A stretch of 64,000 nt of DNA from Neofusicoccum parvum (GCA_020912385.1 CP087220.1:682001-746000); one strand, 5' to 3'; numbered from the stretch's first letter, positions 1 to 12,145 are shown. Numbers and translations are program-made. The notes: generated from the letters alone by a model not told the origin.

Positions 1-504
1 ATCGGCTACACCTTCCCCGTCGACACCATCGCGCCCGCCCGCATCTCGCTCGTCCCAATCCTGCGCTCGGGGCTGGGCATGACGGAAGCGCTGCAGTCCG
101 TCCTGCCCAACCCGGTCCCGGTGCACCACCTGGGCCTGTACCGCGAGAAGACGACGCTGCAGCCGGTCGAGTACTACAACAACCTGCCGTACCACAAGCC
201 GACGGCGTCGAACCCGGCGACCGCGCCGGGCCCGTCCGAGCTGGCCATCATCGTCGACCCGGTCATCGCGACGGGCGCCACCGCCTGCGCCGCCATCGAC
301 ACCCTGCGCGACTGGGGCGTCAAGCGCGTCATCGTCTGCGCCGTCATCGCCAGCGAGGGCGGCCTGAAGAAGGCCGCCGAGACGTGGCCCGAGGGCGTCG
401 AGGTGTTTGTTGGCGGCTGTGATAAGGAGACTGATGATAAGGGCATGATCAAGCCTGGGCTGGGAGATGTCGGTGACAGGCTGTTCTTGACCATTGGCAA
501 GTAG
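1..504 (+). CDS. FUR1: Uracil phosphoribosyltransferase (UPRT), 3' part, cut by window edge
   Basis: Enzyme of the pyrimidine salvage pathway that makes UMP from uracil and PRPP in the cytosol; in fungi it is also the step that activates 5-fluorouracil. The frame is open from base 1 and ends at a TAG at 502-504, giving 167 residues. The 5' part lies outside the window. Seen: the segment LVPILRSGLGM near the start, the PRPP-binding loop DPVIATGATA at about codons 84-93, and the typical UPRT tail PGLGDVGDR followed by a short hydrophobic end. The loop has ATGAT where many homologues have ATGGT. Third-position GC is extreme up to about base 400 and then drops in the last 30 codons. Family assignment is firm; no intron was seen in the visible part. 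Confidence 0.93.
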   Translation: MGYTFPVDTIAPARISLVPILRSGLGMTEALQSVLPNPVPVHHLGLYREKTTLQPVEYYNNLPYHKPTASNPATAPGPSELAIIVDPVIATGATACAAIDTLRDWGVKRVIVCAVIASEGGLKKAAETWPEGVEVFVGGCDKETDDKGMIKPGLGDVGDRLFLTIGK

Positions 505-1093
505 CCGTGGATCGAGTGCCACGTGCCGCCTCGGTGGTTGGGAAAAGCTGGGCAATTAGAGCGTGTTATATATCCCTCACTGGGTCCTCTAGTGAAATAA
601 TGAAAATGAACTTTGATTATAACTAGGATTTCTGGTGTTGCCGTGATCGATTTTTCAGTCGACCAACCCCTACGAGCAAATGAAGTCCGTCTGCAGGTGC
701 CGATCAGAAGGTCTCGAGGGTGGTGTAGAATCTCTGTGATCGCCAATGCCACGCTCCGTCGCTGATGCTGGTGAAAGACTAATAACATACATGCCAGTAA
801 ACCCTCCTAGACAACCCCATGAATGGCCCGCTGGCCAAATTTTGAAAGCAATGCTAAGCAGCCCGTGCAGAAACTGTTGATCGAAGTATTAATCAGACCG
901 TCAGTCAAACCGCCAAAGTGAACCGTGAGTGGAACCGTAAATCGACTTGAGAGCTGGACTGTGAATCTTGCTGTGAGCCATTCCGTAGACCAACCCGTCA
1001 ATCATGCCGTCTTCATCTAATCATCTTGGGAAAACCCAGGTGTCTCCAATCCTGTTCTACTCTCCAAAAGGGCAAAGTAGTTAAGACCCTGAG
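505..1093. other. Intergenic region between convergent UPRT and F-box genes
   Basis: Three-prime flanks of two convergent genes. It holds no supported gene. The right half carries a degenerate 12-bp tandem repeat (listed separately). The open frame on the minus strand across the repeat is a by-product of its period being a multiple of three. Confidence 0.6.
891..1011. repeat. Degenerate 12-bp tandem repeat, about 10 units
   Basis: Reading + from 891, the sequence falls into 12-base blocks that mostly end in CCGT or a near variant: AATCAGACCGTC, AGTCAAACCGCC, AAAGTGAACCGT, GAGTGGAACCGT, then two weaker blocks, GAATCTTGCTGT, GAGCCATTCCGT, AGACCAACCCGT, CAATCATGCCGT. Units differ from each other at up to half of their positions, so this is an old array. 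It lies 3' of UPRT and 3' of the F-box gene. Confidence 0.65.
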
Positions 1094-3399
1094 TTAAAAA
1101 CTCCGATCCAACACGAACTGAGGCCTCTCAGCCTTCCATTCGACAAAGGGAACGTCGTCGCCACCAGGCATGTCCTGGCCGTTCGACAGTTTCAATCTCG
1201 GGAAGCGGTCCTGTGCCCACTTGTACCATACGCCCTCCTCGACGGCCGCTCCGTGGTTCCAAGGCTCGTTGAAGGTGGACGGATCGACGCTTGTGGGCTG
1301 AAATAGGAAGGTCAGCGGCAACAATTCCTGTACTGAAAGCCAAAGATTGTTGGCAATTAGACCGACCTGACTAGCCAGTGAGTCCCTGATGATGCAAGAC
1401 TCCTCCAATTTCTTCGACAATTCGTCATTGACAAGGACGAGAGCGCCGCTGTGCCTGCATTGATCACCCCAGTTAGTGTTCTTCCAAACGAGGAGGCTCC
1501 CACATACCATCCAGCGGCAGCAACGCTCAGGGCGAAGTGAGTTCCCAATCCATCACTATCAGCCTCAGCGATCTCCTCTCGCTTGTCCCAGTCGGAACCT
1601 TGCTGCTCAATCCATTCGCTGACTTCTCCAAAAGCATTGAAGTCGCGTGTCGTCATCCGAATCCGGTCTTGGGCTTCGGCCGGGTCCACGCCTCCAGATG
1701 ACAGGAACTTGACCCACTGCCTCTTGACCTCGTCAAACCAGATCTTTCGACCCTTCGTGTAAGCATGCTGAATGAGCTCTCCATCTACCCCGGTATTCCG
1801 GACTCCTCGAAGCCGACTCTCCGCTTCTCCGTAGCCCCCCAGGCCGAGCTGTCCGCGGTTCCTGGACTCCTTGCCATACGAACTTATAGTGCCGTCGATG
1901 TGGAGAGCGTGGTAATGGTAGTCTCCAAGAGCGATAGAGATAACACCAGAGTTCTGAAGAGCTGGAACCCACTTCAGACTTGCTGCGGTGGGGTTCTCGG
2001 GATCCGGACTGGACAGACGAAGATTCCAGCATGTCTCTAGGTAATCCTGTGTGCCGATGATGACTTCCCCTGCGTTTCTGAATGCAGCAAACGTTCTAAA
2101 CGAACCCTGGATATCAACTCGGCTGTCGCGCTTGCTCATGGTCTCCGGATTAGCTTGGAGGTCCTTGAGCTCGACGATATCATCGACGTGACCTGTTGTG
2201 TCACGGTCGTGCCAGGACATCTTTGCCGCGAAAAACTTGCCCAGATCCGTGACGAAGACCACAAAGTGCTCAAGAACAATATAATTGAGAACCTCTCCGA
2301 CGGTCTGACCAAGCTCCTGTGTGGCATCGTCGTGGTCACGAGCGCTTCGAGCGGGGCGAATGTAGTTAGTCTTGGGAATAGGAACCGTGTGTTGGATCAC
2401 GAGGGTATCCTTTCCGAGATCTGAGCCGTAATGCTTGCGGTTTGCCGTTGCCCATAGAATGATTCCGGCTCCGTTGATGTAAGCGGAGCTTGTGTTCCAT
2501 CCTGCAACCACCTTTCGCACGGAGCCGCTCGCCGATGAAACCGACTGTTCCCGGAAAATGTGGGAATGCTGCTCGCCATAGTTGGGAGCCTTCTCTGAAA
2601 TCTCACGTTCGGCAAATATTATGCACCATCCCGGCTCGTTCATGGAGTAGAACGACCAGATTTTCCCGCTATCCGACAGCGCCAGAACATGAGATCTTCC
2701 AGATGAGAACTGCTTGATCGCAGTAACAGGATCACACCGGTCAACCGGCTGAGGGAATCCCGGGGGAAACTTGAGCGGCGTCAACGAGCGTGCATGGTCC
2801 GGACCAATTACCAGGCCATCGATGGCTCCAACAGAGTGTAGAACGCCCTTGGAGTTCAGAAGGGTAGTGGACCAACCGCCACATTGAAGATCGGCAATGA
2901 CTCCAAGATTCCTCGACCCGTGCATTTCGACTGGATACGGGCGGTGCTCAAACTGCCGGACGACCTGTGGACGACCACGCCTCATAATGGGACCGCGTCC
3001 CCTGAAGAGGCCAGGAGGACGAGCAGGCAGATCCGCATTTGGGTCTTCCTGGCCGAGCGCGCCGCGTGAGTCTTCGCCCCAAGTGAACACACGAGTGTTA
3101 TGGACCAGGTTCTTGTACAACTTTTGCCAACGCTTCCCATCAGCTGGGGCAGCAATGTGGTCAGTAACGCGAAAGGTCCTCTGGGTTACTGCCTTCCAGT
3201 AGGCCGGGTCGTAGCGGAAGTCCGGTTTGGCGAGATCCGTGCACGTGCGGCACAGTGCGAGGAAGCTTGGAGCGTCGAGATAGTGTATGATGCAGTCGCG
3301 AAGGACATCCATCGGAAGAGTGGTCAGCGGGCTCGGTCTAAGAATGTCTGGAGCTGCGGGGACCGGCTGGTCGAGGTTGAGACGTATGTCGTCCGCCAT
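1094..3399 (-). CDS. SAF1: F-box protein with RCC1-type repeats (Saf1-like SCF adaptor)
   Basis: Probable substrate adaptor of an SCF ubiquitin ligase: the F-box binds Skp1 and the RCC1-type propeller binds the target. In yeast, Saf1 targets enzyme precursors such as Aah1; the target here is unknown. Exons are 3399-1508 and 1454-1094. The 53-bp intron has a GTATGT donor, a CTAAC branch point and a TGCAG acceptor, and splits a Trp codon. Product: 750 residues. The start is the ATG at 3399 in a strong GCCGCC ATGG context. Seen: an F-box at about residues 23-70 (SPLTTLPMDVLRDCI), the first RCC1 blade at about 103-115 (VFTWGEDSRGALGQ), a later blade (SYGKESRNRGQLGLGGYG), and an RCC1-like end with WHSGALVLV. 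The family is clear; the exact orthology to Saf1 is inference. Confidence 0.85.
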
Positions 3400-4089
3400 G
3401 GCGGCTCGTGCTACTGGCAGAGACGGGCTGATGGCTCGGAACGTGGAATGTTTTGGTGGAGCACGTTCGAGGGTGCGGATCGTGAGTTGTTGTTGGAGGT
3501 GGGGTGTTTACGCACGGGAGGTTGAGAGTAGGCCGTGTCCGCTGCGTGGCTGCCTACTCGGGTAGGCTCAGGCGGTGACGTCGCTGGCACGTGAGTGGGG
3601 CTGACCACGGGCACCGAATCCCGCAAGCACGCGCATTGGAAATATAGTAACTACTGCATAGAAAGCATTGACCTCTCTTAAAGTATGCATATAAACAACA
3701 GGGTGTGTGCCAGTGCTGGCAAGCGCGTCAAAGCATACATAAAACCAATTCTGGTCGTATTTCACACATCTCCCTGTGATTAATGCCGACCTCGCCGGGT
3801 TGGAATCTTTCACCTGTGCACTTTGTGAATGTATCGCATCTCATTCCTCGGCCATTCTTTCAGATAATGATCAGTCCAGGTCGTGGTATGGTACAAATTG
3901 AATATTCAAGCCCAGCGTGGCCAAACCTGTGGAACATTCAACAGCTTTTTAGCTGAACTCACAAATGAAGCCTTTCCTGCCCTAAGTCGGCATATTTTCT
4001 AATAGTGCTTAACTTCATCTGCGATATGGATGATTCAAAACATAAATGTCATGAAACCAAACGAATTCATATACCTTGTAAAGCCGCAA
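3400..4089. other. Promoter side of the F-box gene / 3' flank of the reductase gene
   Basis: Upstream region and 5' leader of the F-box gene, then the 3' flank of the reductase gene, both on the minus strand. The leader next to 3400 is GC-rich; from about 3640 the sequence becomes AT-richer. No gene, repeat or RNA was seen. Confidence 0.55.
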
Positions 4090-5252
4090 TCAGGAGCTCA
4101 CTCCCTTCTTCTTCAACTCCAGCTGCTGATCCACCACATCTATGACCTGCTGCTTCCAGTCCTTCCATACGATCCCAAGTGCCTTCTCGGCCTTGCTCGT
4201 ATCAATGTTCCTCTTCGCAGGCGGGTCCGGGGCGTTACCCCATTCCTCTTCGGGGTACCGCTTCTTAACAAATTCGACCACCTCAGCCCAATCATCGAAG
4301 CAAGGCGCGGAGACTATGAATTTCTCGTATCCAGCAATATCTGGACGCAAAGCCTTGACATGAGCCTGAGCAACATCGGTGACGTGCACGCTGTTCCTGA
4401 TCGGGATGAGCTGGTCTGGACCTTTAAGCGAGCCCCAGAACATCGCGGGCGTTCCCGACACATCCTCGATGGATTTCTGGAGGAGATTGCGGCCAAATAT
4501 GAAGGTAGGATGCAGGCTCACGATGCTGTAGTGCAGCTTCTGTTGGGCAAAGAACTCCCGCGATGCCTTGGCAGCGAGCAACTTGGATGCGCGGTAGGCA
4601 GCGAAAGGGACTTTGAAGTCAAGGTCTGGCGAGACATCCAGTTCGTACTTGTGGTCCTCTATCATGCACGTGTCAGAACATGTCAAACTGCCGAAGCGGT
4701 GGGATTCACGCACCCGTGATAGCCTCCTCAGGGGCCGGCCAATCCGTCCACGGAATCAGATCGGCAATGGAGCCGGTGATGATGACCTTCTTGATACCGC
4801 TGACTTTCTTTGCTGCCGCCAGCATGGTAGTTGTGCCAAGAACTGCAGGCTCAATGTGGTCTTCCTTCCAGTTGTGGCTCTGCAAATGGTTAATATGTTA
4901 ACAAACCCGGCGCGAGGATCTGCTCACTTGGGCAACCACGGGGGATGCGACATGAAAGACATATGTAACGTCGTGAAGAAGGCCATCGTATGCATCGGGT
5001 TTCGTGATGTCCGGAACGACCACAAACTCGGCCTTGGAGCCAAACTTGGTGCCCAAGTACTCTTGCAGCCTTTGCACCTGTGCTTCTCTGCGGACGCTGC
5101 CGCGCACACGGTAGCCGGCCTTCAGAGCCTCAAGGACTACGTTAGCACCGAGAAACCCGGCAGCACCGGTGATCTGGTTATCAAGCGTATGTTAGTTTCC
5201 GATTTACGAGAAACAAGCAAAGTAGACTCACAAAAACAAGCTCGCCAGACAT
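4090..5252 (-). CDS. NAD(P)-dependent reductase, extended SDR (dihydroflavonol/cinnamoyl-CoA reductase-like)
   Basis: Cytosolic oxidoreductase of the extended short-chain dehydrogenase family, the group that includes yeast Gre2 and plant DFR/CCR; it reduces carbonyl substrates with NADPH. The substrate cannot be told. Four exons on the minus strand: 5252-5232, 5173-4928, 4879-4714, 4658-4090; product 333 residues. Donors are GTGAGT, GTGAGC and GTGCGT. The seven-codon first exon (MSGELVF) joins the Rossmann strand ITGAAGFLGA, which fixes the start. Seen: the glycine motif TGAAGFLG at residues 9-16, the catalytic Ser in ITGS, and the catalytic Tyr165-x3-Lys169 (YRASK). The in-frame ATG at 4713 lies inside intron 3 and is not the start. 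A TATATAA lies about 80 bp upstream. Confidence 0.86.
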
Positions 5253-6768
5253 TGTGTCTTACTTTCTTTTCCGAGACCCAATCTGGTTCCGATGTAGATG
5301 CACTCACATAGTCGATTCAACACCCAAAGATTATATAGCAATGCTCCAATGTGAGTTTACTCATCGCCGTCATACACCGATCTCTACAAACCTCCAAATG
5401 TGTCGAGGTTCAGTTGCGTGCGAACGCCAAGAATGCCTCTGGGATCAGTAATCCCGTGCCTATAGGCAGATAGCGTCGGGCATACGGTCAAGCTGACGCG
5501 CGAGCTTAGATATATCGGCACTTTAGACGTCGATTAGTATGCTCGGTCGAGAGATGCCCGAGGCATTGATTTTGTGATTATTCCGCCCACTCGAAGGCGG
5601 ATAGAGTACTCGATGAGGCAGCTCTACGTCAGAGGGCGGGCGAATCGACCAGATGCTCAAAATAGTAACAATAACAGATAAGAACGGTTAGCATGAAAAT
5701 GAGACATGTGCGCGATTTATGCCTAGCCAAAGTTTCATTTCCGTCGGAACGGCAGGGACTCGCAGCCGCTCAGCGAGCTACAAGAAGGACAGAAGCAGCC
5801 CACGTCGAATGCACATGGCGAGCTGCTCGTGCGGGATGCAGTGGACGCCGTGGAAGCAGTGGCGCGTGGGCGGCTATGCGCGGGAGGAAGCTCTCGCATT
5901 GCTGCATCGAGCGGCGACGTCAGTGGTGAGATGGTGAGGTGGTGCACCAGGCACTGGGATTCCGAGGCGTCGCAGCGTGGCAGCACTCTGGCAGCGCTGG
6001 CCTCCCCCTCACGAACCGAGGCGGCCACTTTCGAGTCGCCGCCATGGCGAGCAGCTGATTGCGAGTCGGTGCGACACTTTCAGGTCGTCGTTTCGAAGTA
6101 GCGCGCCGCTCGCGCAAACGTCTGGCAGCTGGGGCGTTGCGAAGGGGCAAGCTCGGGCGCGGCAGCTTGAGTGCGGTACGGCGCATCTAAACTGGCGTCG
6201 ATCTGACGGTGCGCTGGCAGCGCCGCGATAGGTGGCCAAGCGGTGTGACGGTCCCTGGCTCTGCGACAAGTTGCGTGAAAAGGCTTGGCCCTGGTCCTTG
6301 GAAAGCTTGCCTCGTCGAGGGCCTGAGATGCGCGGACAGGCCCTTGCGTCAGCTCGCGCCTCTGGACGCGCCTCACGCCGTTGTGGAAACGGAGGGTGGC
6401 GGCGGGGGGAGCAATGCTGCTAGGCCGGGGCGCGGGCGCGTTGCAGGCGAGGCCAGACCGGCAAGGTTTTCGCTGCGTTGATGATGAGACGAACCCCCGG
6501 AGCCCCTCAGGCGTCCCCCGGCCTTTGCCGGCGCGCCAGGACGATCGTGCGTGGGCCGGCTGGAGCGCCCGCTTCTCCTCAGCCCTCAGCCTTTCCTCCC
6601 AAGAGCCCAAGCATTCTCCAAGCATCGCAATCTTGCAACCTCCCCCCATCGCCCTGCATCGTGCCCATCGAGGAATGACGACTGTGTCCATCTCCACGCT
6701 CCCCACCACCGCCGGCCGTCGGTCATGCCGCGTTGCGCTCGAGTAGACGGTTCCGAACGACCACGACG
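5253..6768. other. Divergent intergenic region, reductase (-) and PalH (+)
   Basis: About 1.5 kb shared upstream region. The left part is AT-richer and holds the TATA-like box; from about 5750 to 6768 it is very GC-rich and supports long Arg/Ala/Pro-rich frames on both strands. These have no recognisable domain and look like composition artefacts. No gene was supported here. Confidence 0.5.
5331..5337 (-). promoter_or_regulatory. TATA-like box of the reductase gene
   Basis: On the minus strand this reads TATATAA, about 80 bp upstream of the ATG at 5252. Position and sequence fit a core promoter; no transcript data support it. Confidence 0.45.
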
Positions 6769-9098
6769 ATGCCGTTTCGCGAGGACTTCGCGAGCGCCGG
6801 CCGGCGCACGTCGGTCGACGCCGACGAAGCTGTGAGTCCCACAACGCCCGCCGCGCTGGCGCATGCCCAGCTCTTGTCGCAATACTAACCGCGGTGCAGT
6901 CATGCACGCCCTTCGCGCTTCCATCCGACGGCGTGATCATCCTCGGCCCCTCATCCACCATCACGCTCTCCGCCGACGCCCTGTTCACGCCCGCCTGCAC
7001 CGCCGTCCCGACCACCTCGCGCGATTCCTCCGATGTGATTGACATGCAGGATCCCTTCTACGCGTCCGTTGCGCCCCAGGTTTACGCGACCGGCGCTGCG
7101 ACTGTTATCGCGTGGATGCTCGTTATCATGCTTCTTATTACACCCCGTACCTTCTTCGTCGGAGGGCCCGGAGGACGATCCGGGCTGCTGGGAAGGCGTG
7201 GAATGATCAGCGGGGCCGGTGGAGGCAATTCTTTAATTGGTGTCGGATCGCGGCCCTGGCTTCAGAAGGTGGCAGCATTGACTGTTGCTATCTCCATGAC
7301 CATCGCCACAGCCGACACCTTCCGGATCGCGGAACAGCAGTATCACGACGGCTACATGGACGCCACGGCCATCCGCCAAGAGGTCGTTGGCGGCCTGGAG
7401 ATCAAGATATCGCGACTCATTTCCGACATATTTCTACTACTGGCACAAGTCCAGACTCTCATCCGCCTCTTCCCCCGTCATAAAGAGAAGGTCATCATCA
7501 AATGGGTCGGGTTCGCGTTGATTATACTGGACATGACCTTTAGCTCCATCAACAATTTCATGGGACACGACGTTGGCCGGCCTCGACAATTCAAAGACGC
7601 GATTCCCGCTCTCAGCTACCTTTTCGAACTGGCTCTAAGCATGCTCTATGCTGCCTGGGTCCTCTACTACGCCTTGACAAAACGACGATATGCGTTTTAT
7701 CATTCGATGATGTACAACATTACCTTGGTCGCTCTTCTTTCCGTTGTTGCCATTCTCACGCCCGTTGTGTTCTTCGCAACGGATATTTCGGACTACAGTG
7801 TCGCTGGTTGGGGCGACTATTTCCGTTGGGTTGGTGCTGCTGCTGCCAGTGTCATTGTTTGGGAGTGGGTTGAACGCATTGAGGCGTTGGAAAGAGAAGA
7901 CAAGAAAGATGGAATTCTAGGAAGGGAGATTTTCGATGGTGATGAGATGCTGGACATCACTCCCTCAGAAGAAATCAACTGGCCAGGTATGCGCCGCGAT
8001 CCGCAGAGTAAAGATGACCGAGGAAATGGAGGTGGAGCGTATTCATCAGCACGTGGCTTCGGCTACGAGGGCATCGCCCAGCGCAACAGCTGGGTCCGAC
8101 AGTCTCAGTTCGAGGACCGAAACTACATTCCACTGGGCCGGGTGCACTCCCACCAACTCGGCACAGAAGCAGGCACCAATTCTGAGACACCCGGCTTGGC
8201 TCCCGCGGGAGGTCCAACTGTTCCACCACCCATTGCAACACCCATCAGCAGAACGGAGACGACCAGCGCATCCAGCGCTGTGTATGCCGTTCGTTATCAC
8301 CCAGTCCCTGACCCAACACCACCAGTTCCCAGAGAACAATCCACACCTGGTGAGCATATTCGGTTCGATTTGGGCAATGTGCATCGGCGCAACACGTCGA
8401 TGACAGAAGATTCTCAACCGATGGCCAAGGACACCGATCTCGAGGATCAAAAACCACCTCAACACACCGTTACCATGTTTGGGCGATTTAGCCCTCTATG
8501 GCAACATCTCAATCCGTTCAGAAGGCGACGGACAACACCCCCGCCACAGATATTGAGCGCAAGAGTAATAGAACCGCAGGAAAAGGAGCTTCCGCCAACC
8601 CCACCGTCGCCATCAAAGCCTTCAAGTAATCAAGCACGCTGGGGTGTGAAGGGCAAGATAGGCGCTTTCCTCGCGGAACAAGGCGAAAAGCTCTTTGAGG
8701 GCGGCGAGCACAGGTCGAAGGAAGCCAATCTCCCCATCACGGTCATCCCAGCTCAACCACGTGGGGGACGCACATGGTCTCCAGACGCTTTGAAAGCTCT
8801 ATCAGAGGCGTCGCAACACAATGCTCACCGCACAGACGACTCGGCTTCTCAGACTGGTGCCGGAGATCAAGACAACGCAGCCGGGGGCGACTCGACAGAC
8901 TCAAATCGGCCCGGAGAAGCATCGAACGCACCGCGCATAACTATCGAAACAACGGGGGCATCTGATTCTCGAATACAGGTGCATGATTACGCACGGTCTG
9001 GCAGCGCTTCGGGTCCCGTCAGTCCCATGTCGCCAGTCAGTCTCGGTGGTCCGCTTCGAACGCCGCCGCCGCATGACGGAGCGCGGTCTTCACGGTGA
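6769..9098 (+). CDS. palH: pH-response sensor PalH/Rim21, seven-helix plasma membrane protein
   Basis: Senses alkaline ambient pH at the plasma membrane and starts the Pal/Rim pathway (PalF arrestin, ESCRT, PalB protease) that activates the PacC transcription factor. Exons 6769-6831 and 6900-9098; 753 residues. The 68-bp intron has a GTGAGT donor and a perfect TACTAAC. The second exon has no in-frame ATG before the conserved SCTPFALPSDGV, so the 21-codon first exon (MPFREDFASAGRR...) is needed. Seen: a conserved luminal N-terminus, seven hydrophobic segments between about residues 75 and 365, the loop containing EQQYHDGYMDATAIRQEV, and a roughly 380-residue cytoplasmic tail rich in Pro, Ser and Thr that would bind PalF. 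The domain match is strong. The extreme N-terminus is the only soft point. Confidence 0.9.
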
Positions 9099-9727
9099 GC
9101 ATATCAAAAGGCGAGATAAACGGATCTCGCCATGGGTTTTTGGATTTATCAGGAGTTGGAGGACAGAGTCATTGCATGGTTTCGGGGCAAAAGCACATGT
9201 TTTGCTATGCATGGGGCAGGGCGCATTTGAGTGTTTCGGATTGGAGATAATGATACCCAGGGTATTCGGGAGCAGGAGTGGAGGCATCTGTCCGGCCGCC
9301 GGGGCCGAGTTCTGGCCACCCACACATAGCTTTGGCCATCCATGCAGCAGGTTTTGTCTGTATGTGCTTAGTAAATAACACATTTCATGAACGCAACGCA
9401 GTGCGAGACGTCAGGGCTCGGCCATGGATGATTCGACGCGGAAGCGCGGAAGGCTAGTCATGATTGGCGTGTGCCAGCAAAGACCAGGCCCGAGCTCCCT
9501 GAGGTGGGTGGCAGGGCGGCTGATTGCGTAGGTCCGCTCGAGTTGCGCCCATATCAGCACAGCACTGGCTCTCGCACCCACACGACCGCTGCCCAAGCGC
9601 CCATCTACTTTTCGAGCGGCCAGAGTCCTGCAAGGCATGCGCCATCACACGTAGACTCGCCACCCCGCGCTGCCGCCCCTTCATCCATCGCTCGCTCCTC
9701 GCACGCGACGCAGACACGCAGACCGCC
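9099..9727. other. Intergenic region between palH and MVP1
   Basis: 3' flank of palH and 5' region of MVP1. The last 250 bases are C/A-rich with pyrimidine runs, as is usual for fungal 5' leaders. The frame is open upstream of the MVP1 ATG but that extension resembles no Mvp1 N-terminus. Nothing else was seen. Confidence 0.5.
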
Positions 9728-12145
9728 ATGTCGCTGTTCGGCACGTCACCGGACGACCTCCCGCAGTCAAAACAGTCGTCGACGCTGTTCGACGACGAGT
9801 CCGCGCCCGCCAACAAGACCACCTCCAGCCTGTTCGGCGACGACATCGATGGGTCCGACTCGCCGTGGGCCTATCCAACGCCCAAGAAGGCCGCTCGCGC
9901 CAATGTCGTGAAGACCCTGCTGCCCGCCGGCGACGTGCCAGAGAGCTACGTCGACACCTACGACACCCTGCTTGACCAGGGCGACCGCTTCGGCGGCGGC
10001 GTCAGCTTGAGCGGGGTGAGGAAGCTGCTGAGTGGCAGCAGCCTTGGGCCAGACGTGCAAGGCAAGATCCTGGACATTGTTGTGCCGAACGGACAGGAGC
10101 CGGAGAGCGGCATCGGCCGTGGGGAGTTCAATGTGCTGCTCGCGCTGGTAGGTCTGGCGCAAGAGGGTGAGGACGTCACTCTCGACAGCGTCGACGAGCG
10201 CAGACGAAGTAGGTTTTTTTTCCAGCTGTCTCTTTTCGCCACCGTCTGCGTAGCTCACACGGTCACAGATCTGCCGGAGCCATCGCTCAGTATCTCAAAG
10301 CCTCAGAAGAAGGAGGAGCCCAAGGACGAGCCCGAGCCCGCGCCCATCTCTGAAACGCCTCCGACGGCGCCGAAGACCTACCAGCCTGCCACGCCCGTGA
10401 CCCAGTCCACTCCCACGATGCGCAAGACGTCCTTTGGGCTTGATGCCGACCCATGGAACAGCCCGGACGTGCACAAGGGTCATAATCACTCCGCTATCAT
10501 GGATTCCCCTCGCGCGAATGGTAGTGGTGCGCCTACGCCCGCTATCTCGAACGGCAACGGGTTTCCCAGGACCACGAGCAGTTTCACGACCGCAGCGGAT
10601 CAACCTGAGACCACTGGAAATGGGAATACTCTGGGCAAGGACCCGTCATCCAATGGAGACGGCGCTGGCTGGGGAGGGTTTGGAGAGCCTACGGGCAACG
10701 GCTTCTCTAACGCCGGTCTCGGAGAGGGATTCGGCGCCCCTGCAGGAGACGGCGGCGACGGTAATAACGATCCCACAGGGTTGGGCAGGTCTCTCGGTGG
10801 AGGAAGGATAACCAATAATGGAGCCGAAGAGGTTGTCACCGTCACGGCCATTCCCGAGAAGGAGGGCATTTTCCTATTTCAGCACCGCAACTACCAGGTC
10901 TGCAGTGTGCGCCGGAACAGCAAAGTTGTGAGGAGATACAGCGATTTCGTTTGGTTGTTGGATTGTTTGCACAAAAGATACCCGTTTAGACAACTGCCTT
11001 TGCTTCCACCTAAGAGGGTTGCCAGTAAGTACTCGCCACCAATACTTTGGGACGTTGCTCTGAACAGACACAGTAAACGGCAACTACCTCGCAGCTGATG
11101 CGTCATTCGTCGAGAAGCGGAGGCGAGGCCTTGTTAGGTTCCTTAATGCCTTGGTCCGGCATCCAGTTCTTAGCCAGGAGCAGCTTGTTATCATGTTCCT
11201 GACCGTCCCAACGGTAGAAGTCTGACCCATCGCTATTGCGCGAATGAAAAGGTAGCTGACGTTCATCAGGAACTTGCGGTATGGCGAAAGCAAGCCACGA
11301 TATCCGTTCAAGAGGAGTTTGTCGGCAGGGCGTTGCCTCCGGGACTCGAGGACTCTCTTCCACCAACTCTGCAAGAAATGTTCGACACCGTTCGATCTGG
11401 TGTGCGTCGCTCTGCAGAGATGTATATCAACCTCTGCCAGCTGATGGAGCGCCTGTGCAAGCGCAACGAAGGCATGGCTGCTGACTACATGCGCTTCGGC
11501 TTGGCGCTCCAGGCTTTGACTGAGGCATCCACGGACACCTATTCTGTGGACACTAATGATGTTCCGCTCCTTAATGAGGGCCTCAACTCCACGGCCAAAC
11601 ATCTTCAGTCTTCGCAGAGCCTGTTGGAAGATGAAGCTCGAGCGTGGGACGAGGGTATGCTGGAGGACTTGAAGAGGCAGAGGGACTGCCTCGTCAGCAT
11701 GCGGGATTTGTTCGATCGCAGGGACCGTCTGGATCGTGACAACATTCCGCAACTTGAGCGGAGAATACAGAACAATGAGAATAAGTTGCAGGGTATCAGG
11801 AACCGGCCCGAGCACCTCGTCAAGCCCGGCGAGGCCGAGAAGGTTGAGGAGGCTATTGTGAGGGTATGTTCGACTTTACTTCTCTCATACCTCACGAATG
11901 AGGTTGGAGTCTTTGCTGACACATTGTGTGCACAGGACAAGCAGTCTATCGTCAACCAGCACGCTCGCAGCGTGTTCATTAAGGAGTGCATCCGTGATGA
12001 GATCATGTTCTTCCAACAGTCCATGTACCACGTTAGCAAGCTTCACCAAGACTGGAGCCAAGAGCGCGTCAAGTATGCCGAACTACAGGCAGACAACTGG
12101 AGGGGCCTCAGCGAGGAAGTCGATGGAATGCCCCTGGGTGATTGA
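9728..12145 (+). CDS. MVP1: Sorting nexin Mvp1 (SNX8-like), PX plus BAR domains
   Basis: Binds PI3P on endosomes and drives tubule formation and retrieval of cargo from endosome to Golgi. Five exons: 9728-10208, 10269-11024, 11074-11213, 11270-11863, 11936-12145; 726 residues. Introns are 60, 49, 56 and 72 bp. The first and last are multiples of three and lack stops, so they could be mistaken for coding. The start is the ATG at 9728 (MSLFGTSPDD), which matches the family's SLFG opening. Seen: a low-complexity N-terminus with repeated SLFGDD-type motifs; an EH-like N-terminal segment; a PX domain at about residues 350-480 with RRYSDF and the loop PPKRV; then helical BAR sequence from VWRKQ to the end. 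Splices join at VPT|ELAVWRKQ and R|DKQSIV, in keeping with the family. Confidence 0.93.

Noticed and set aside
6894..6899. GTG as a start codon for palH
   Set aside because: It lies in the intron just before the acceptor. A 21-codon first exon with ATG, GTGAGT donor and TACTAAC branch gives a normal start.
6080..7045. 321-codon open frame on the minus strand upstream of and into palH
   Set aside because: Arg/Ala/Pro-rich without domain or splice sites, and overlapping the start of a well-supported gene.
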